64,000 nucleotides of DNA, from positions 16,236 through 80,235 of the forward strand of contig CAZKNJ010000003.1 in the NCBI GenBank assembly GCA_964554185.1, in the 5' to 3' direction. Shown in pieces: positions 35,182-43,976 of the stretch. Both the position numbers and the translations under genes were made by a program. The notes under the pieces are model-generated. The model was not told the DNA's origin and searched no databases. It worked only from the letters and a program-made list of their open reading frames with translations. Within the stretch, counting starts at the first letter, position 1; each line of letters starts with the position of its first letter. This stretch comes from CAZKNJ01 sp964554185 (GTDB lineage: Bacteria > 4484-113).

Positions 35182-36975
35182 TCAGTTGACCTCCACCCGC
35201 CAGTTCACGATATCCGCCTCGTCCGGCGGATCCACTGCCACATTCTCTTGCCCCTGCGGCTCATATTGGTACTCGGCTTCGTCGGCCTCGAATCCGACAG
35301 TCTCTTTCACCACTATAGGTTTCAATAGGTAGTCATACACAATGCCCTGGTTATCTGGGTTAGTGTAGATATCAATGCCCGTATCAAACACCATGAAGTC
35401 CACCAGGAAATCGTCCGGAATCGCGCCGTTCAGGTCGGTGAACAACACTGGATCCAGCCGCACGGAAAAGGAGTTGCGGCCAATGGTTATCCCCTGATCC
35501 CAGTTAACTGTGTTGATATTCTCCGGTAACTCGTCCGTCCAGTGGGAAATGACGCCTTCAAGTGTGCCCGCAGCCGTACCGCGCAATAGCGCAACCGAGT
35601 TGCCGTCAATGCCATCGTACGAATTGGCTACCGCCAGATCCTGGTTGCCGTCTCCGTTGAAATCAACGCTGACGCCGGCCCAGGGGTGCCTTCCGACCGT
35701 CACGCGCTGCGCTGTGACAAAGCCGCCGTCTTCGTTTTGCAGCATTAGCCGCACCTGATTACCCTGCTCGGCGTCCGCGCTCTCTACTACCACGATATCA
35801 AGCGCGGTGTCATCGTTATAGTGGCCGATTATCGCGTCGGTGGGGCTGGCGCCGACCTTCAGCAGCTCCGGTGCGCCATACCCGCCGCTGCCATCGCTGA
35901 GGACGATCATTATCGTGTTCCCGGGGTCGGCGTTCATGGTGGAAGTGACCACGAAATCGTCCGCTTCGTCACCGTTAAGGTCGCCCACCGCGAGGCCCAG
36001 CGGAGCCGGATCCGTGTCAAACGAGTAAGCCTCGGTGAAGGTGCCGTCGCCGTTGCCCGCCAGCAGCATCAGGCTGTTGCCCCCGTCGCCGTTGAAGCTG
36101 TTCACCACCGCCAGGTCAACATGCTCATCGCCGTTGATGTCGGCGGTCTTGATAGTCGTGGGATTGACCCCCACCAGCGTGAAAACGGGGTCGCCCAATC
36201 CCGCTTCCTCCTTGGGAATAACGGCTATGCAGTTGCCCTCATCGCTGTCGGTGAAGAGCGCGACCGCAATATCATCCACTCCGTCGCCGGTGAAGTCTGC
36301 CACCGCCAGCCCGTAAGGCTGCGCCGGTAATGGAAGCGTCGTGGCTGCGTTGAAGGTTCCGTCGCCCTTGCCGCGCAGAAAGGACAGCGAGTTGCCTTCC
36401 TCGGTATCGGCATGGTTGCTGACCACGATATCCACGTTCTCGTCCGCGTCCAGCATGAACGGCGCGAGGGCGATCGGCTCGTCGCCGGCGGCATACTCCG
36501 TGTGGCTGCCAAAGGTCCCGTTCAGGCCTCCCAACAGGACGCTTATGTTGTCCGATAAGGAGTTGGCGGTCACCAGATCCAGTAACTCATCGCCGTTCAG
36601 GTCAACTGCGACGATGGCCTTCGGGCCCGTCCCCACCGTGTTGAACGCCGCGGATTCGGCCTTGGAAAGAGTGGTTACTACTCTCTCGCCGGCCTCGTTA
36701 ATGTGCATCATTATGTAGCGCTCCCAGTTCTTGCCGCGCTCATCGCCGGAGACCTCCCAGTTAGGGCGAGCCTGATCCGTAGTGCTGGGGCTGTTGGTGA
36801 AGTTGAAAACCATGAAATAATAGAACTGGTCCGTGAACTCGCCTTGGGTATAGAAGGTGAGAATTATTTCAATGGGCTCGGCTGTAGAGGGAGCGCCAGC
36901 CGTCTTGTCCCTTGCGCAGGTCGCAATCAAGCAGCATGCAGCTGCCGCTACCGCTAGTAAGCTGAAGTATCTCAC
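35182..36975 (-). CDS. FG-GAP/VCBS-repeat lipoprotein
   Basis: The signal peptide ends in a lipobox (L-I-A-T-C, Cys about 20). Residues about 110-460 form an integrin-like propeller with seven repeats of the FG-GAP/VCBS type. Each carries a calcium-binding loop such as D-L-N-G-D-E-L-L-D-L-V, D-I-N-G-D-E-H-V-D-L-A and D-F-N-G-D-G-N-Q-D-L-A. The last 130 residues are a different, Asp-rich domain. The N-terminal 90 residues (Y-F-M-V-F-N-F-T-N-S-P) resemble no family I know. A surface binding or structural role is likely. The start is GTG, 7 nt after an extended -10 box. Confidence 0.82.
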   Translation of the reverse strand: MRYFSLLAVAAAACCLIATCARDKTAGAPSTAEPIEIILTFYTQGEFTDQFYYFMVFNFTNSPSTTDQARPNWEVSGDERGKNWERYIMMHINEAGERVVTTLSKAESAAFNTVGTGPKAIVAVDLNGDELLDLVTANSLSDNISVLLGGLNGTFGSHTEYAAGDEPIALAPFMLDADENVDIVVSNHADTEEGNSLSFLRGKGDGTFNAATTLPLPAQPYGLAVADFTGDGVDDIAVALFTDSDEGNCIAVIPKEEAGLGDPVFTLVGVNPTTIKTADINGDEHVDLAVVNSFNGDGGNSLMLLAGNGDGTFTEAYSFDTDPAPLGLAVGDLNGDEADDFVVTSTMNADPGNTIMIVLSDGSGGYGAPELLKVGASPTDAIIGHYNDDTALDIVVVESADAEQGNQVRLMLQNEDGGFVTAQRVTVGRHPWAGVSVDFNGDGNQDLAVANSYDGIDGNSVALLRGTAAGTLEGVISHWTDELPENINTVNWDQGITIGRNSFSVRLDPVLFTDLNGAIPDDFLVDFMVFDTGIDIYTNPDNQGIVYDYLLKPIVVKETVGFEADEAEYQYEPQGQENVAVDPPDEADIVNWRVEVN

Positions 36976-36982
36976 GACCTAG

Positions 36983-36991
36983 ATTATAGCA
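36983..36991 (-). promoter_or_regulatory. Extended -10 promoter of the FG-GAP lipoprotein operon, leaderless
   Basis: TGC-TATAAT on the minus strand, ending 7 nt before GTG 36975. Confidence 0.55.
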
Positions 36992-37020
36992 GCGAGCACA
37001 TATCCGTCGGCCCGAGGCTG

Positions 37021-37548
37021 CTACTCAAACTCAATCAGTTCTTGGTCCAAGGCGACCGTGTCGCCGGGCTTGACCTTCAGAGCTTTCACCACGCCGTCCA
37101 CGGTGGAGGTGATCTCGTTCTCCATTTTCATCGCTTCCAGGACGGCGACCACATTCCCCAGCTCCACCTTGTCGCCCGGCTTAACGTACAGCTCCAGTAT
37201 CTTCCCGGGCATGGGCGCTGGGATGGATTTCAGCGCGCTGGGTCCTGCTCCTTCCTTGGCGAACTTCGCAAGGAGGTGTTCAAGCTGCTCTTGCTGGGGG
37301 GTCTTGATCTGCACTTCGTAGCTCTGATATCCCAGGTTGACTTCGGCCAACCGCCCGCGCACGCGCGAGTACTCGTAGAAGCCGATGCGGTTGCTGATAC
37401 CCATGGTGATGGACGTGGGCTTCAGCTCCACCACCTCGGTAGACACCTCTTCGCCGTCCACCGTAAGAATGAAAATGCCTTCATGCTCCGAGTCGGGCTC
37501 AATCACGATGTTGTAGGGCTTGCCCTGCACGACACTGACGAACTTCAT
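37021..37548 (-). CDS. Biotin carboxyl carrier subunit of an acyl-CoA carboxylase
   Basis: The C-terminal 70 residues are a biotinyl domain: P-A-P-M-P-G-K-I, the biotin site E-A-M-K-M-E-N with Lys at about 141, and V-K-P-G-D. The first 105 residues form a separate domain of the kind found in propionyl-CoA and pyruvate carboxylase carriers. The start ATG overlaps the stop of the biotin carboxylase gene by 4 bases (ATGA). Together with the carboxylase and MeaB upstream, this suggests a propionyl-CoA or methylmalonyl-CoA route; the carboxyltransferase subunit is not in the window, so the substrate is inferred. Confidence 0.9.
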   Translation of the reverse strand: MKFVSVVQGKPYNIVIEPDSEHEGIFILTVDGEEVSTEVVELKPTSITMGISNRIGFYEYSRVRGRLAEVNLGYQSYEVQIKTPQQEQLEHLLAKFAKEGAGPSALKSIPAPMPGKILELYVKPGDKVELGNVVAVLEAMKMENEITSTVDGVVKALKVKPGDTVALDQELIEFE

Positions 37549-39080
37549 CGGTTGCTCCTTGCGCGCGTTACCCAGGCGTCCGGCCTGGCGGACTGGGGAG
37601 CGGCAGCTTGGGTGTCAGGGTGGGCGCGCTCGCGTGCGAGATAAGCTATCAGCGCGGAGGCGATTGCCACATCGCGCATGTCTTCTTCCGCGCCCTTTCC
37701 CGTGATGAACTCCTTGATCTTCTCCGGCGTGAAGTTGCGGTCAACAAAACTGGTGGAGAACTTGCCGGAAACGAAATCGGGGTGCGACATCACGTAGATA
37801 TGGAACGGTATAGTCGTCTTAACGCCGGTGATGATGAACTCGCGCAGCGCCCGCTGCATCTTGCGGATGGCGGTTAGGCGGTCGGAGCCGTAGGTTATCA
37901 GTTTGCCCACCAGCGAGTCGTAGTGCATCGGTATGGTGTAGCCCTCATAGGCGGACGAATCCAGCCTCACGCCATTGCCCATCGGCGGGATGTACCGGTT
38001 GATTCTCCCCAGCGCCGGCAGGAAGTCGCGCAGCGGATCCTCCGCATTGATGCGCGTCTCAATGGAGTGGCCGCGCACCACAATGTCCTTCTGCTTGAAG
38101 GACTGCTTCCTGCCCTCGGCCACCAGTATCTGCTCGCGCACGAGGTCGGTTCCCGTCACCTGTTCGGTTACCGGGTGCTCCACCTGCAGGCGCGTGTTCA
38201 TCTCAATGAAATAAAACTCGCCGCTGCGGTCCATCAGGAACTCCACAGTCCCCGCGCCCGCATAGTTGCCGCTTTTGGCGACCTTCACTGCCGCTTCGCC
38301 GAGCGAGTGGCGCATCTCCTCGGTCACCACCGCGCTGGGCGCTTCCTCAAGGAGCTTCTGGTGCCGCCGCTGGATGGAGCACTCGCGCTCGCCGAAGTGC
38401 ACGATATTGCCGTGGGTGTCGCCCATTATCTGCACTTCAATGTGGCGCGGCTCCTCAATGTACTTCTCCAGAAACACCTTGTCGCTGGCGAACGCGCCCA
38501 TGCTCTCGCTCTGCGCAGAGTGGAAAGCCCTGGCGAAGTCGTCCTTGTCGCGGACCACTCGCATCCCGCGGCCGCCGCCGCCCGCAGCAGCCTTGATGAT
38601 GACCGGGAGCTTTATTTCGTCCAGCGCCTTCAGCCCGTCCTCCATCTTGGAGACAGGCTTCAGTGTGCCCGGCACCCCGCGCACGCCCGCCTTTTCGGCC
38701 ATATTCTTGGCGATAAGTTTGTCGCCGAAATCATGGATGCATTTGGAGGTCGGCCCCACGAAGATGATGTTTTCGTCCTCCAGCGCCTTGGCGAAATCGG
38801 CGTTTTCGGCCAGGAAGCCGTAGCCCGGATGAACCGCGTCAATGTGGTTGCGCTTGCAGATGTCCACAATGAGCGGGATGTTGAGATAGGTTTCCTGCGG
38901 AGTATTGCCCGGCAGCCGGTAGCTGCTGCGCGCTTGCACAATGTGCAGCGCGTTCCGGTCGGCGTCAGAATACAGCGCATCGGGTTCGATGCTCATCTCG
39001 CGGCAGGTGCGGATGACGCGCAGCGCGATTTCGCCCCGGTTGGCGACGAGCAGCCGTTTGATCCTTCTAGGTTTTGGCAT
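37545..39080 (-). CDS. Biotin carboxylase subunit (acyl-CoA or pyruvate carboxylase)
   Basis: It carboxylates biotin with ATP and bicarbonate. L-V-A-N-R-G-E-I-A-L-R-V-I-R opens the protein. The ATP-grasp part has the glycine loop A-A-G-G-G-G-R-G-M near residue 165, H-I-E-V-Q-I near 213, the E-R-E-C-S-I-Q-R-R-H-Q-K-L motif and F-I-E-M-N-T-R-L-Q-V-E-H near 290. Length 511 is a little above stand-alone AccC (about 450) because of a C-terminal extension of about 50 residues with no clear homology. Overlaps on both sides (14 nt with meaB, 4 nt with the carrier) show operon membership. Confidence 0.93.
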   Translation of the reverse strand: MPKPRRIKRLLVANRGEIALRVIRTCREMSIEPDALYSDADRNALHIVQARSSYRLPGNTPQETYLNIPLIVDICKRNHIDAVHPGYGFLAENADFAKALEDENIIFVGPTSKCIHDFGDKLIAKNMAEKAGVRGVPGTLKPVSKMEDGLKALDEIKLPVIIKAAAGGGGRGMRVVRDKDDFARAFHSAQSESMGAFASDKVFLEKYIEEPRHIEVQIMGDTHGNIVHFGERECSIQRRHQKLLEEAPSAVVTEEMRHSLGEAAVKVAKSGNYAGAGTVEFLMDRSGEFYFIEMNTRLQVEHPVTEQVTGTDLVREQILVAEGRKQSFKQKDIVVRGHSIETRINAEDPLRDFLPALGRINRYIPPMGNGVRLDSSAYEGYTIPMHYDSLVGKLITYGSDRLTAIRKMQRALREFIITGVKTTIPFHIYVMSHPDFVSGKFSTSFVDRNFTPEKIKEFITGKGAEEDMRDVAIASALIAYLARERAHPDTQAAAPQSARPDAWVTRARSNR

Positions 39081-40059
39081 CGGTGATGTCCTCAGCGAGT
39101 GAGCGCATAATCATAGCGCATACCGCGTCCGCCGCGGCGTAAGTGTCCAGTTCCCGGCTCTCCACCTTGGCGGCCAGTTCGCGCAGCGATGCTTTGTGTC
39201 GCGCGTCTTCCAGCATGTAGCCTTTGATGCGGCTTTCCACCAGGAAGCGGATTTCATTGGCAAGCTGGCGTCGCCGCTTGTCCGCCACTAGCCCGTGCTC
39301 AGTGAGAAATGATAGGTGCTCGGAGAAGTACCCGAGAATTTCGCACACGCCGGTGTCGTCCACCGCGCTCATGGTTAGAACTGGCGGCACCCACTGCAGC
39401 CTGCCGTCCACCATCCCCAGCAGCGACTTGATCTCGGTCGCCAGTCCGTCGGCGCCCGGCCGGTCGGCCTTGTTCACTGCGTAGATGTCCGCGACTTCCA
39501 TAACTCCGGCCTTCATTGTCTGGACGCCGTCGCCGCTCTCCGGCGAGAGGATAAGCACTACCGTGTCCGCGATGTCCACGATATCAAAGCCCGTCTGCCC
39601 CATGCCTACGGTTTCAATGATCACGGTGTCCACCCCGAACGTTTCCAGCACCCGCACGATGTTGGCGGTGGCCGCCGACAGACCGCCGAGCGAGCCGCGG
39701 CTGCCCAGGCTGCGGATGTACACTTGCGGGTCGTTCTGCACCCCCACCATGCGCACGCGGTCGCCCAAGATCGCGCCGCCGGAGAAAGGAGAGGTGGGAT
39801 CTACCGCCACCACGCCCACGCGCTGGTCTTGCGCCCGCAGCTCTTGCACCAGCCGGTTCGCCACCGTGCTTTTGCCCACGCCGGGGCTGCCGGTGATGCC
39901 CAGGCGCGGTTTCTTCTCGTAGTAAGGCGTCAGGGCGGGAATGAACTGCGGGGCGAAGGACGGGTCGTCCTCCAGCGCGCTCATCGCTTTGGCCACTGCG
40001 CGGATGTCGCGTTCGCGAATGCGGTTGACGAGCGCCTGATGGTCGGTGAGATCAATCAC
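39067..40059 (-). CDS. meaB: MeaB-type GTPase, methylmalonyl-CoA mutase chaperone
   Basis: MeaB protects and loads cobalamin-dependent methylmalonyl-CoA mutase. The protein has Walker A G-S-P-G-V-G-K-S near residue 57, V-D-P-T-S-P-F-S-G-G-A-I-L-G-D-R near 87, R-S-L-G-S-R-G-S-L-G-G-L (MeaB signature), E-T-V-G-M-G-Q near 150 and N-K-A-D near 195 for guanine recognition. Length 330 is typical. It overlaps the lipoprotein gene before it by 4 nt and the carboxylase after it by 14 nt. The mutase itself is not in the window. Confidence 0.93.
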   Translation of the reverse strand: MIDLTDHQALVNRIRERDIRAVAKAMSALEDDPSFAPQFIPALTPYYEKKPRLGITGSPGVGKSTVANRLVQELRAQDQRVGVVAVDPTSPFSGGAILGDRVRMVGVQNDPQVYIRSLGSRGSLGGLSAATANIVRVLETFGVDTVIIETVGMGQTGFDIVDIADTVVLILSPESGDGVQTMKAGVMEVADIYAVNKADRPGADGLATEIKSLLGMVDGRLQWVPPVLTMSAVDDTGVCEILGYFSEHLSFLTEHGLVADKRRRQLANEIRFLVESRIKGYMLEDARHKASLRELAAKVESRELDTYAAADAVCAMIMRSLAEDITDAKT

Positions 40060-41306
40060 GCTTGGCCGCCGCTGGATTCCCGGTGGGTTTCCTCTTGCTG
40101 CTGGCGCTCATGCTCCAGCACGAGGTCGCGCGGGCCGTAGGCGAATACGCGGTTGCTGGATAGCTCGGAGACGAAGACGAAACCTTCCGGGCTGGTGCAT
40201 ACGTAGGTCGGGACGCGCAGTTCCGGGTGCTCCAGCCGGTAAAGCGGCTCAAACTTGGCGGAGAACGCCCACACGCCGGGGCTGGGGTCGTACAGGTCCG
40301 AGACGTAAATGACGTCGTCGTCCTTCGCTACCGCGATGTCAACCGGCTCGCCGAACTTCATTGCGCGGCCCAGCCCGCTCCCCTCCACCGAGTCCAGATA
40401 GCCGCCCTTGTCGGTGTAAATCTGGATGCGGACATTGTTGTGGTCAACCACCAGCACCTTGTCCCGGTAGAACGCAATGCCATTGGGATAGTCAAACTGG
40501 TTCGTCCCTGAACCGCTCTGTATCCACTCAAACTTGCGGCGCGCCTGCTGCTCCGGGTTGGGCACGGCGTACACCTGCGAGAGGTAGGCACGCAGGTTCT
40601 GGTTGAAACTCTTGCCGTTGCCGAAGACGAATCGCTCCTGCTCCAGATCGTATACTTGAAAGCCGCTGTTCATGAAGTCGGTCACCGCCGCCCAGCCCCT
40701 TTTCTCGTCAATGTCCACAAAACCGGGAAGCAGCGCGGCGAGATCGTATTTACGGACGTACTTGCCCTCCGGCGTGAAGCGTATCAGCTCCGGCGTCATC
40801 ATCGCCGCATCGGTGTCGGCGCGTGAATGAAAGGCGTTGAGCACCATTACATCGCCTTGGTATAGCGCCACATCCAGCGCGCGGAAGAACTGGCGGTCGG
40901 CGATGGCCTGTACTACGGCGGGATCCATCAACTCGGACTCGGGCGCATCCATATTCTGCGCCAGCTTCGCCTCGGTTACGCCGAAGTAGTCCACGTCCAG
41001 CCCGCTGCCGAAGGACCCGAGGTACTTGCCGTAGTAGTCAAAAATCTGCACTCGCGCCAGCTGCTGGTCGCAGACGTACAGCCGGCCGCCCGCCGCCGCC
41101 AGGCCGCCGATGCGCTTGAACTCGCCCTCGCCGGCGCCGGGCCCGCCGAACGCGCCGATGAAAGCGAGCCGCGAAGGCGCGTTGGCAGTTTCCATTGGCA
41201 GCTTTCCCGACATCAGCTTGGCCTGGTCGGGGCTGACCGGGCACGACGCCAGGCTCGCGGATGCTGCCGCTGTGATGAGTATTAGGAGTAATCGTGTGAA
41301 TCTCAT
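40056..41306 (-). CDS. NHL-repeat lipoprotein
   Basis: Start chosen at ATG 41306, which is directly followed by a signal peptide with lipobox L-A-S-C (Cys about 22); an upstream in-frame ATG would add 18 residues lying inside ribBA. The mature protein is a beta-propeller of NHL type with repeats such as G-G-L-A-A-A-G-G-R-L-Y-V-C-D-Q-Q-L-A-R-V and F-D-Y-P-N-G-I-A-F. NHL propellers bind proteins or other ligands. Its place between riboflavin and propionyl-CoA genes is not explained. It begins 4 nt after the ribBA stop and overlaps meaB by 4 nt. Confidence 0.8.
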   Translation of the reverse strand: MRFTRLLLILITAAASASLASCPVSPDQAKLMSGKLPMETANAPSRLAFIGAFGGPGAGEGEFKRIGGLAAAGGRLYVCDQQLARVQIFDYYGKYLGSFGSGLDVDYFGVTEAKLAQNMDAPESELMDPAVVQAIADRQFFRALDVALYQGDVMVLNAFHSRADTDAAMMTPELIRFTPEGKYVRKYDLAALLPGFVDIDEKRGWAAVTDFMNSGFQVYDLEQERFVFGNGKSFNQNLRAYLSQVYAVPNPEQQARRKFEWIQSGSGTNQFDYPNGIAFYRDKVLVVDHNNVRIQIYTDKGGYLDSVEGSGLGRAMKFGEPVDIAVAKDDDVIYVSDLYDPSPGVWAFSAKFEPLYRLEHPELRVPTYVCTSPEGFVFVSELSSNRVFAYGPRDLVLEHERQQQEETHRESSGGQA

Positions 41307-41310
41307 ATCG

Positions 41311-42537
41311 CTACTCGTCGGCACTGAAGATGTGCCCCATCTTCGTGCGTTTCGTTTCAATGTAGTCTTTGTTCTCCGCCGTGAGCATGTCCTCCACCGG
41401 AATGGATATCCGCTCCACGATGCTGATGCCGTAGGCTTCCAGGCCCACCAGTTTCAGCGGGTTGTTGGTCATCACGCGAATCTGCTGCGCTCCGAGATCG
41501 CGCAGTATCTGCGCACCCACGCCGTAGTCGCGCTTGTCGGGCGGGAAGCCCAGTTGGACATTAGCCTCCACCGTGTCCAAGCCGTCGTCCTGCAGGTGGT
41601 ATGCCCGTATCTTGTTGAGCAGGCCGATGCCGCGCCCCTCCTGGCGCAGGTAAACCACGATCCCGCTCCCGGCTTCGGAGATGCGCTGCATTGCGTAGTG
41701 CAGCTGCGGGCCGCAGTCGCAGCGCAGGCTGCCGAACACGTCGCCGGTCAGGCACTCGGAATGCACCCGCACCAGCACCGGCTCGTCCGGCTTGATCTCG
41801 CCGTACACCAGCGCCACATGGTGCTCGCCGGTAACCGGCACACCGTAGCCGATGACCTTGAAGTCGCCGAAGATGGTCGGCATGCGCGCAATGTCCACGC
41901 GCTCCACCAGCGTTTCGTTGCGCAACCGGTAGCGCACTATATCCTGCACGTGTAGTAGCTTGAGCCCGTGCTTCTCGGCGAATTCCTGAAGCTGCGGCAG
42001 CCGCGCCATTGAGCCGTCCTCATTCATTATTTCGCAGATAACGGCCGCCGGTTTGAGCCCGGCGAGCCGGCAGAGGTCAACGCTGCCTTCAGTCTGCCCC
42101 ACGCGCCGCAGCACTCCGCCCTCCACCGCCCGCAGCGGGAACACATGCCCCGGCCGCCGTAGATCTTCCGGCTTCGCACTCTGGTCCGCCAGCACCTGAA
42201 CGGTTCTCGCGCGGTCGGCGGCGGAGATGCCGGTGGTAGTGCCCACTCTCGCGTCCACGCTCACCGTGAACGCCGTGCCGTGCGCCTCGGTGTTGTCCGG
42301 CGTCATCAGCGGCAGGTTCAGCGCCTGCAGCCGCTCCAGGGCCATGGGCACACAGACCAGTCCGCGCCCCTGGGTTGCCATAAAGTTGATGGCTTCGGGC
42401 GTGGCCAATTCGGCGGCCATTATCAGGTCGCCTTCGTTCTCGCGGTCATGGTCGTCCATCAGGATGACCATCCGCCCGGCGCGCAACTCGGCGAGCGCCT
42501 GCTCCACGTGCCGCGCAAACTCGTTATCGTGTTCCAT
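41311..42537 (-). CDS. ribBA: RibBA: DHBP synthase and GTP cyclohydrolase II
   Basis: A bifunctional enzyme for the two entry steps of riboflavin synthesis. The N-terminal RibB half has D-D-H-D-R-E-N-E-G-D-L near residue 22-32 and T-T-T-G-I-S-A-A-D-R. The C-terminal RibA half has the zinc site S-E-C-L-T-G-D-V-F-G-S-L-R-C-D-C-G near 255-271 and L-R-Q-E-G-R-G-I-G-L. Length 408 is typical. ATG 42537 is the natural start; TTG 42543 is also in frame. The gene overlaps ribE by 14 bases. ribD and ribH are not in the window. Confidence 0.95.
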   Translation of the reverse strand: MEHDNEFARHVEQALAELRAGRMVILMDDHDRENEGDLIMAAELATPEAINFMATQGRGLVCVPMALERLQALNLPLMTPDNTEAHGTAFTVSVDARVGTTTGISAADRARTVQVLADQSAKPEDLRRPGHVFPLRAVEGGVLRRVGQTEGSVDLCRLAGLKPAAVICEIMNEDGSMARLPQLQEFAEKHGLKLLHVQDIVRYRLRNETLVERVDIARMPTIFGDFKVIGYGVPVTGEHHVALVYGEIKPDEPVLVRVHSECLTGDVFGSLRCDCGPQLHYAMQRISEAGSGIVVYLRQEGRGIGLLNKIRAYHLQDDGLDTVEANVQLGFPPDKRDYGVGAQILRDLGAQQIRVMTNNPLKLVGLEAYGISIVERISIPVEDMLTAENKDYIETKRTKMGHIFSADE

Positions 42538-43174
42538 AACCAAAACGGGCGAGGTCCTCCAGCGTCAACTCGCGCCCCTCGCCCAGATGCGCGAGCGCAT
42601 AATAGACACTCTTCACAATCAGGTCAACTTCCAAATTTACCCGGTCGCTGGGCTTCAGCGTCCCCAGATTCGTGTCCTCCAGCGTGGCCGGAATCAGGTT
42701 CACCGCTAACATTCCGGCCTCCGCCGACCGCACGGTCAGGCTCACCCCGTTCAGCCCCACGCTGGCGCCGGGAAACACCATCGCGGCCAACTCCTCTGGC
42801 AGCTCGCACGTAAGCATCCAGTCCCCACTGCCGGCAGCGCCGTTCGCCGTGACCGCTACCGCGCAATCCACGTGCCCCTGCAGGAAGTGGCCGCCGATTT
42901 CGTCGCCCGCCTTGAGCGCCGGCTCCAGGTTCACCCGGTCGCTCTTGGCCAGCCCTCCCAGGTTGGTGGCGTCCAGCGTGGCCTGTAGGATGGAGGCGGT
43001 AAAACCATCTTGCGTCACCTCCTCGCAGGTCAGGCAAGCGCCGTTCACCGCTACGGAATCGCCGTGCGACAGGGCAGGGGCGGTCTTAGGGCAGCGCACG
43101 GTCAGGCGGCTGCCGCTGCGCCCGCGCACAAGCGAAACAGCCTCTCCAACCTCCCGAACCAGCCCGGTGAACAT
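42524..43174 (-). CDS. ribE: Riboflavin synthase alpha subunit
   Basis: It dismutates two lumazines to riboflavin. The two lumazine-binding repeats are clear: M-F-T-G-L-V-R-E-V-G at the start, with V-N-G-A-C-L-T near 44, and the second half with V-G-L-N-G-V-S-L-T near 139 and N-L-I-P-A-T-L-E-D-T-N-L-G near 158. G-D-E-I-G-G-H-F-L-Q-G-H-V-D is present. Length 216 is typical. It is the first gene of a six-gene minus-strand operon that ends with the biotin carrier. I see no FMN riboswitch, because the start codon lies only 9 nt behind the promoter. Confidence 0.95.
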   Translation of the reverse strand: MFTGLVREVGEAVSLVRGRSGSRLTVRCPKTAPALSHGDSVAVNGACLTCEEVTQDGFTASILQATLDATNLGGLAKSDRVNLEPALKAGDEIGGHFLQGHVDCAVAVTANGAAGSGDWMLTCELPEELAAMVFPGASVGLNGVSLTVRSAEAGMLAVNLIPATLEDTNLGTLKPSDRVNLEVDLIVKSVYYALAHLGEGRELTLEDLARFGYGTR

Positions 43175-43183
43175 AGGAGGACT

Positions 43184-43192
43184 ATTGTATCA
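43184..43192 (-). promoter_or_regulatory. Extended -10 promoter of the rib-meaB-carboxylase operon, leaderless
   Basis: TGA-TACAAT on the minus strand, ending 9 nt before the ATG at 43174. This leaves no room for a leader or riboswitch. Confidence 0.55.
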
Positions 43193-43303
43193 GAGGGTGA
43201 AGCTCTGAGCGGAATGATGCTTTCTGCCTTGAAGCAGAGGCCCACATAGAAAGTGTCGGTACCCGCGAGCGACAGCAGTAAATCGCAGAGCGACTGAAAG
43301 CAC

Positions 43304-43699
43304 TTACAGCCCTGATCCCTCTTGGATTATTAGGATCAGTATTACCAAAGGCACAAGGAGTACTGCCAGTCCGATCGGTACCCAACACCATATAAGCGCG
43401 GTCCTGGCTGAAGTGTATGCACGGGCATAGTCTCCCCGATCTGCTTTCTTGCTGGCTTGTAGAGAGTAGGCTATGGCTGGTATTCCAAAGATCGCTAATG
43501 GCAACGCGAATAGCGCAGTAATAAGGGTGACGATAACAGCGAACGACAAGTAGTTGGGAATCCTAATCGGAGGTTTTGACCGGGACGAAGGCGTTGGCTG
43601 TTTAGCGACAAGGTCACTTACTTCAGACAGGCCAAGCCCGCAGCGAAGGCAGAAATTAGTCTTTTTCTCGTAACGCGCACCGCATTTTGGACAATACAT
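43304..43699 (-). CDS. Zinc-ribbon protein with CD225/dispanin-like membrane domain
   Basis: Residues 1-24 form a zinc ribbon (Y-C-P-K-C-G and F-C-L-R-C-G). Residues about 47-125 hold two membrane helices separated by a loop, with I-P-N-Y-L-S-F-A, A-Y-S-L-Q-A-S-K-K-A-D-R-G-D-Y-A-R-A and A-L-I-W-C-W. This is the two-helix pattern of the CD225/dispanin family. Many bacteria encode such zinc-ribbon fusions; their function is unknown. The gene and its flanks are lower in GC than the surroundings, and a truncated gene (DUF302) lies just upstream, so recent acquisition is possible. Confidence 0.78.
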   Translation of the reverse strand: MYCPKCGARYEKKTNFCLRCGLGLSEVSDLVAKQPTPSSRSKPPIRIPNYLSFAVIVTLITALFALPLAIFGIPAIAYSLQASKKADRGDYARAYTSARTALIWCWVPIGLAVLLVPLVILILIIQEGSGL

Positions 43700-43811
43700 G
43701 TCGTCGTCACCAGCTGCGGCAACTGCCTGATTAAGGCTAAATGCGCGCCAGCAGCTAGGATTTAGATTACACTCTGCTGAAGTGCTATGTCAAGAGAGCG
43801 AAAAGAGCGTT

Positions 43812-43958
43812 CTACAGCCCCTTAATCACCAGCTTCATCGTTGCTTGCACGTCGATCTCGCATAGCACCCCGGACCCCTCAGGTCTCAGTGCGGTCTTGA
43901 CGCGCTCCACCGCCTCCGCGAAACTGCAATCCAGTTTCTTGGTGAAGTATTAACTCAT
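43812..43958 (-). pseudogene. DUF302 remnant: nonsense codon 3 and truncation
   Basis: Reading from ATG 43958 gives M-S-stop-Y-F-T-K-K-L-D-C-S-F-A-E-A-V-E-R-V, then V-L-C-E-I-D-V-Q-A-T-M-K and a TAG at 43814-43812. This is the N-terminal third of a DUF302 protein (M-S-Y-Y-F-x-K ... E-I-D-V-x-A-T-M-K). The third codon is TAA where Tyr is expected, and everything after A-T-M-K is missing (full family length about 130). It is therefore a broken gene. Downstream sequence towards the CD225 gene shows no DUF302 C-terminus. Confidence 0.6.
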
Positions 43959-43976
43959 GTATCTCCCCGCCTCGCC

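Noticed and set aside
43812..43958. Intact DUF302 gene with recoded stop
   Set aside because: The codon is TAA, not TGA or a known recoding context, and two thirds of the gene are missing as well.
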